A DNA stretch of 60,503 nucleotides from JAVZJR01 sp037447235 (lineage in GTDB: Archaea > Micrarchaeota > Micrarchaeia > Anstonellales > Bilamarchaeaceae): positions 1 to 60,503 of the forward strand of contig JBBIHC010000005.1 in NCBI GenBank assembly GCA_037447235.1, given 5' to 3'. This document shows positions 58,726 through 60,503 of the stretch, piece after piece. The notes beneath the pieces were generated by a model. The model saw only the letters and a list, made by a program, of their open reading frames with translations, was not told where the DNA came from and did no database searches. Both the position numbers and the translations under genes were made by a program. Each line of letters opens with the position of its first letter. Position 1 is the first letter of the stretch.

Positions 58726-59130
58726 TCATTTAAGCGGCACGAATTTGCTTCCTCTCGTCGCCCCAACGCCGGGCCCGGAATGAAGCACCCTTGCCGTAGT
58801 ATGCGAGAAATCACCAAGCCTTCTGCCTATTTTGTGCAGCGTTATATCAACTCTTTTGTATTCCTTGCCGTTGTACACGCCGAATGTCAGGCCGAGCCAT
58901 TCAGGCAGTATGACCGCATCCCTTATCTTTGTCTTAATCATCTTCCTGGGATTAGCCTGTTTTATTTTTTTGACCTTTTCCATGAACTTCTTCAATTGCG
59001 GATTCGTCTTGAGCCTTTTCAGCGTCCTTCGTTCCCGTGCGTTCAGCAGCCTCATGACATCCTCGTTTCCCAGCGCGGCAATTTTCTCTTCCTCCACGCC
59101 TTTCCAGACATCCTTTTTTATCGCAACCAT
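58726..59130 (-). CDS. rps19: 30S ribosomal protein S19
   Basis: The 134-residue archaeal uS19 shows KMIKTKIRDAVILPEWLGLT, the signature FGVYNGKEYKRVDITLHKIG, and the C-terminal FSHTTARVLHSGPGVGATRG followed by SKFVPLK. A helical N-terminal extension (LLNARERRTLKRLKTNPQLK) is normal in archaea. Preceded by L2 by 8 nt. Confidence 0.96.
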   Translation of the reverse strand: MVAIKKDVWKGVEEEKIAALGNEDVMRLLNARERRTLKRLKTNPQLKKFMEKVKKIKQANPRKMIKTKIRDAVILPEWLGLTFGVYNGKEYKRVDITLHKIGRRLGDFSHTTARVLHSGPGVGATRGSKFVPLK

Positions 59131-59138
59131 TTACCCAC

Positions 59139-59903
59139 CTACACCTCTGTCTCTTCGGCTTCGCCCTCCTCTATTCTCTTGCCCTTCTTTCTTCCAGTGA
59201 CTCTTGCGGCTATGTGGCCGACCTTTGCACCCGGGGGCGTATGCCTTCCTACCGTGGTTGGTTTGCCCACGTGGTGCTGCTTGCCTCCGTGCGGATGGCA
59301 GTACGCAGCCATGTGCACGCCCCTGTTCCTTGGCCACAGTTTTTTCAACGCCAGCCTGTATTTGTAATAAGCATTCCCCGCCTTCAGAAGCGGTTTTTCC
59401 AGCCTGCCTCCTCCGGCAACAACGCCGAGCTGTGCCCTGCAGTCGCCGGACAGCACTATTGTTTTTTTGCTCGGCAGTTTAACATATATGTTGTTTCTTT
59501 CCCGCGAAACTATTATTGCATATGAGCCCGCAGTTCTTACATATCTGCCGCCATCGCCCGGCACTTTCTCTATGTTGAATATGTACGCTCCATCTGGTAT
59601 CCTGTATAGAGGCAATACGCTTCCGAGTTTAAGCCTTCCCTGCGCGCCGACATCAAGCGCGTCGCCGACCGCTATCCCTTCCGGAGCGAGCAGGTAGCCT
59701 CTCTCTTCGTTGTCGTAAGCGACCCTTATCAAAGGCGCGGTTCTTCCAGGGTCGTCAACTATCTCCGTAACCCGCGCTACAAGCACGCCCGTCTTTTCCA
59801 TGTCGTCGTAATTTCTGTAAGCCAGGTCAGCCTTTCCATTCGTGGTGGCAAGATACCTGTGGTGCGCAGCACCTCTTTTTTGAGATTTCAGCCTTTTTCC
59901 CAT
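59139..59903 (-). CDS. rpl2: 50S ribosomal protein L2
   Basis: The 254-residue uL2 has the GMGKRLKSQKRG-type start (MGKRLKSQKRGAAHHRYLAT), the middle RYVRTAGSYAIIVSRERNNI, GDCRAQLGVVAGGGRLEKPL and the peptidyl-transferase-proximal block NRGVHMAAYCHPHGGKQHHV. The conserved histidine-bearing loop is intact though NRGVHMAAYCHPHGG replaces the common RGVAMNPVDHPHGG; MAAYCHPHGG is unusual and worth noting. Confidence 0.96.
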   Translation of the reverse strand: MGKRLKSQKRGAAHHRYLATTNGKADLAYRNYDDMEKTGVLVARVTEIVDDPGRTAPLIRVAYDNEERGYLLAPEGIAVGDALDVGAQGRLKLGSVLPLYRIPDGAYIFNIEKVPGDGGRYVRTAGSYAIIVSRERNNIYVKLPSKKTIVLSGDCRAQLGVVAGGGRLEKPLLKAGNAYYKYRLALKKLWPRNRGVHMAAYCHPHGGKQHHVGKPTTVGRHTPPGAKVGHIAARVTGRKKGKRIEEGEAEETEV

Positions 59904-59913
59904 GTAAGCACCC

Positions 59914-60165
59914 CTAAGCTATCATCTTCAGCTTCGCTGCTATCTCGTCAGCCTTGAAGCCCTTCTCAAGCTTCACGAACGCCTGCTTTTTTCCAGCCGG
60001 GTCTATCGTCGTTCTGACGCCCGCGACTTTCACTCCGAAGAGTTTTTCCACTTCCTCCTTTATCTCCTTTTTTGTGGCCTTGCTGCTGACAAAAAACCTT
60101 ATCGTGTTGCTTTTTTCTATTAGTTGGAGGCTCTTTTCCGTCTTTGCCGGACTTTCCAATATCAT
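59914..60165 (-). CDS. rpl23: 50S ribosomal protein L23
   Basis: The 83-residue uL23 has PAKTEKSLQLIEKSNTIRFF, then ATKKEIKEEVEKLFGVKVAG and VRTTIDPAGKKQAFVKLEKG, typical archaeal form. It docks SRP and the translocon at the tunnel exit. Starts within the L4 stop (4-nt overlap), next to L2. Confidence 0.95.
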   Translation of the reverse strand: MILESPAKTEKSLQLIEKSNTIRFFVSSKATKKEIKEEVEKLFGVKVAGVRTTIDPAGKKQAFVKLEKGFKADEIAAKLKMIA

Positions 60166-60503
60166 GCCTTACCACCAAACTTTTGCGACAGCTCTTCTAT
60201 CGCCTTTTCCGTGTAGATGGTGAGCCTGCCCGGATGCGCGCCCGGCGCAAGATGCATCACCTTCAGTTTGCTTACTTCTATGACATCAACGCCAGGAACA
60301 TTTGCCGCAGCCTTTGGGCTTTTTGAAACCACTATGAGAGGCCCTTTCCTGCCGTTTTTCTTGGTCTTTTCAATCATATGCCCGAGGTTGAGAGATTCCA
60401 GTACCGCAAGCACTTCCCCGGTTTTCTTCAATTCCTCAAACTTTCCGTCAACTATCAGCGGCAACGAGAGGGATATCTTTGCATTAAGCCTTTTTTCAAC
60501 GAA
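60162..60503 (-). CDS. rpl4: 50S ribosomal protein L4 (partial, C-terminal part)
   Basis: The frame is open to the window's edge, so the N-terminus is missing; 113 residues are seen. LPLIVDGKFEELKKTGEVLA, LGHMIEKTKKNGRKGPLIVV, VPGVDVIEVSKLKVMHLAPG and GRLTIYTEKAIEELSQKFGG match the uL4 C-terminal half (archaeal L4 ends LAPGxxPGRLTIWTxxA). First gene of the visible part of the ribosomal operon; L3 presumably lies outside. Confidence 0.94.
   Translation of the reverse strand, partial: FVEKRLNAKISLSLPLIVDGKFEELKKTGEVLAVLESLNLGHMIEKTKKNGRKGPLIVVSKSPKAAANVPGVDVIEVSKLKVMHLAPGAHPGRLTIYTEKAIEELSQKFGGKA

Noticed and set aside
1..60503. CRISPR array or cas genes
   Set aside because: No regularly spaced repeat series was seen; the only strong direct repeats are the two pairs at tRNA genes.
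1..60503. Insertion sequences or transposases
   Set aside because: No transposase motif or terminal inverted repeats of IS type were recognised.

Overview
The window is archaeal chromosome. The evidence is the gene content: Orc1/Cdc6, two-subunit primase, deoxyhypusine synthase, Sec61 beta, RNase P proteins, aIF1 inside a ribosomal operon, archaeal SepF, a geranylgeranyl reductase, class III (KGQ-type) pilin signals, tRNA introns, and TATA boxes about 20-30 nt before start codons. Compact operons, many surface and pilin-like proteins and DPANN-style small genes suggest a Diapherotrites/Micrarchaeota-like lineage. There is no 16S rRNA in the window, so that placement is a guess. A run of 22 Ns shows this is a scaffolded draft assembly.

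Layout. 1-5.4 kb: the end of an S-layer-like gene and a three-gene operon of secreted, sequon-rich surface proteins. 5.5-5.7 kb: intron-containing tRNA-Asn preceded by a partial copy of its own 5' end. 5.7-10.8 kb: pcm, a SecB-like protein, priL-priS and deoxyhypusine synthase. 10.9-20.7 kb: enolase, a TPR-AAA+ ATPase, dihydroorotase, geranylgeranyl reductase with ferredoxin, a sugar-phosphate mutase, a DUF4349 lipoprotein, an MFS transporter and Sec61 beta. 20.7-25.6 kb: a cdc6 operon with a possible origin region, a methyltransferase-fold protein and an Lrp regulator. 25.7-30.3 kb: a pilin-like operon. 30.3-34 kb: a CBS-HPF fusion, scpA, sepF, a KaiC-like ATPase and another pilin. 34-40.8 kb: a broken valS, then DNA repair, RNase H, a GTPase, pop5 and purE. 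40.8-44.5 kb: tRNA-Leu (again with a duplicated 5' end), mre11, tRNA-Ile with a disrupted anticodon stem, and a small AT-richer island with a DpnA-like DNA methyltransferase. 44.5-52.5 kb: scpB, Fap7, PadR, a secreted Lon-like protease, elp3, an IscU-like scaffold and prs. 52.5-55.8 kb: one 1089-residue membrane protein of unknown family. 55.8-60.5 kb: RNase Z and the S10-type ribosomal operon (L4 to Rpp29), running off the right edge.

How the genes fit together. Replication and segregation (PriS/PriL, Cdc6, ScpA, ScpB, SepF) and tRNA maturation (RNase P proteins Pop5 and Rpp29, RNase Z, Elp3) are well represented around tRNA genes that themselves need unusual processing. The most striking signal is that two unrelated tRNA genes, on opposite strands and 35 kb apart, have the same architecture: leader plus first 13-17 nt of the tRNA, then a short spacer holding a perfect 8-9 bp hairpin with a 4-nt loop, then the same leader and the full tRNA. 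A third tRNA (Ile) appears to need removal of two tiny insertions either side of its anticodon loop. Other leads are the CBS-HPF fusion, the 1089-residue protein, the TPR-AAA+ ATPase and the tRNA-Ile-linked island.
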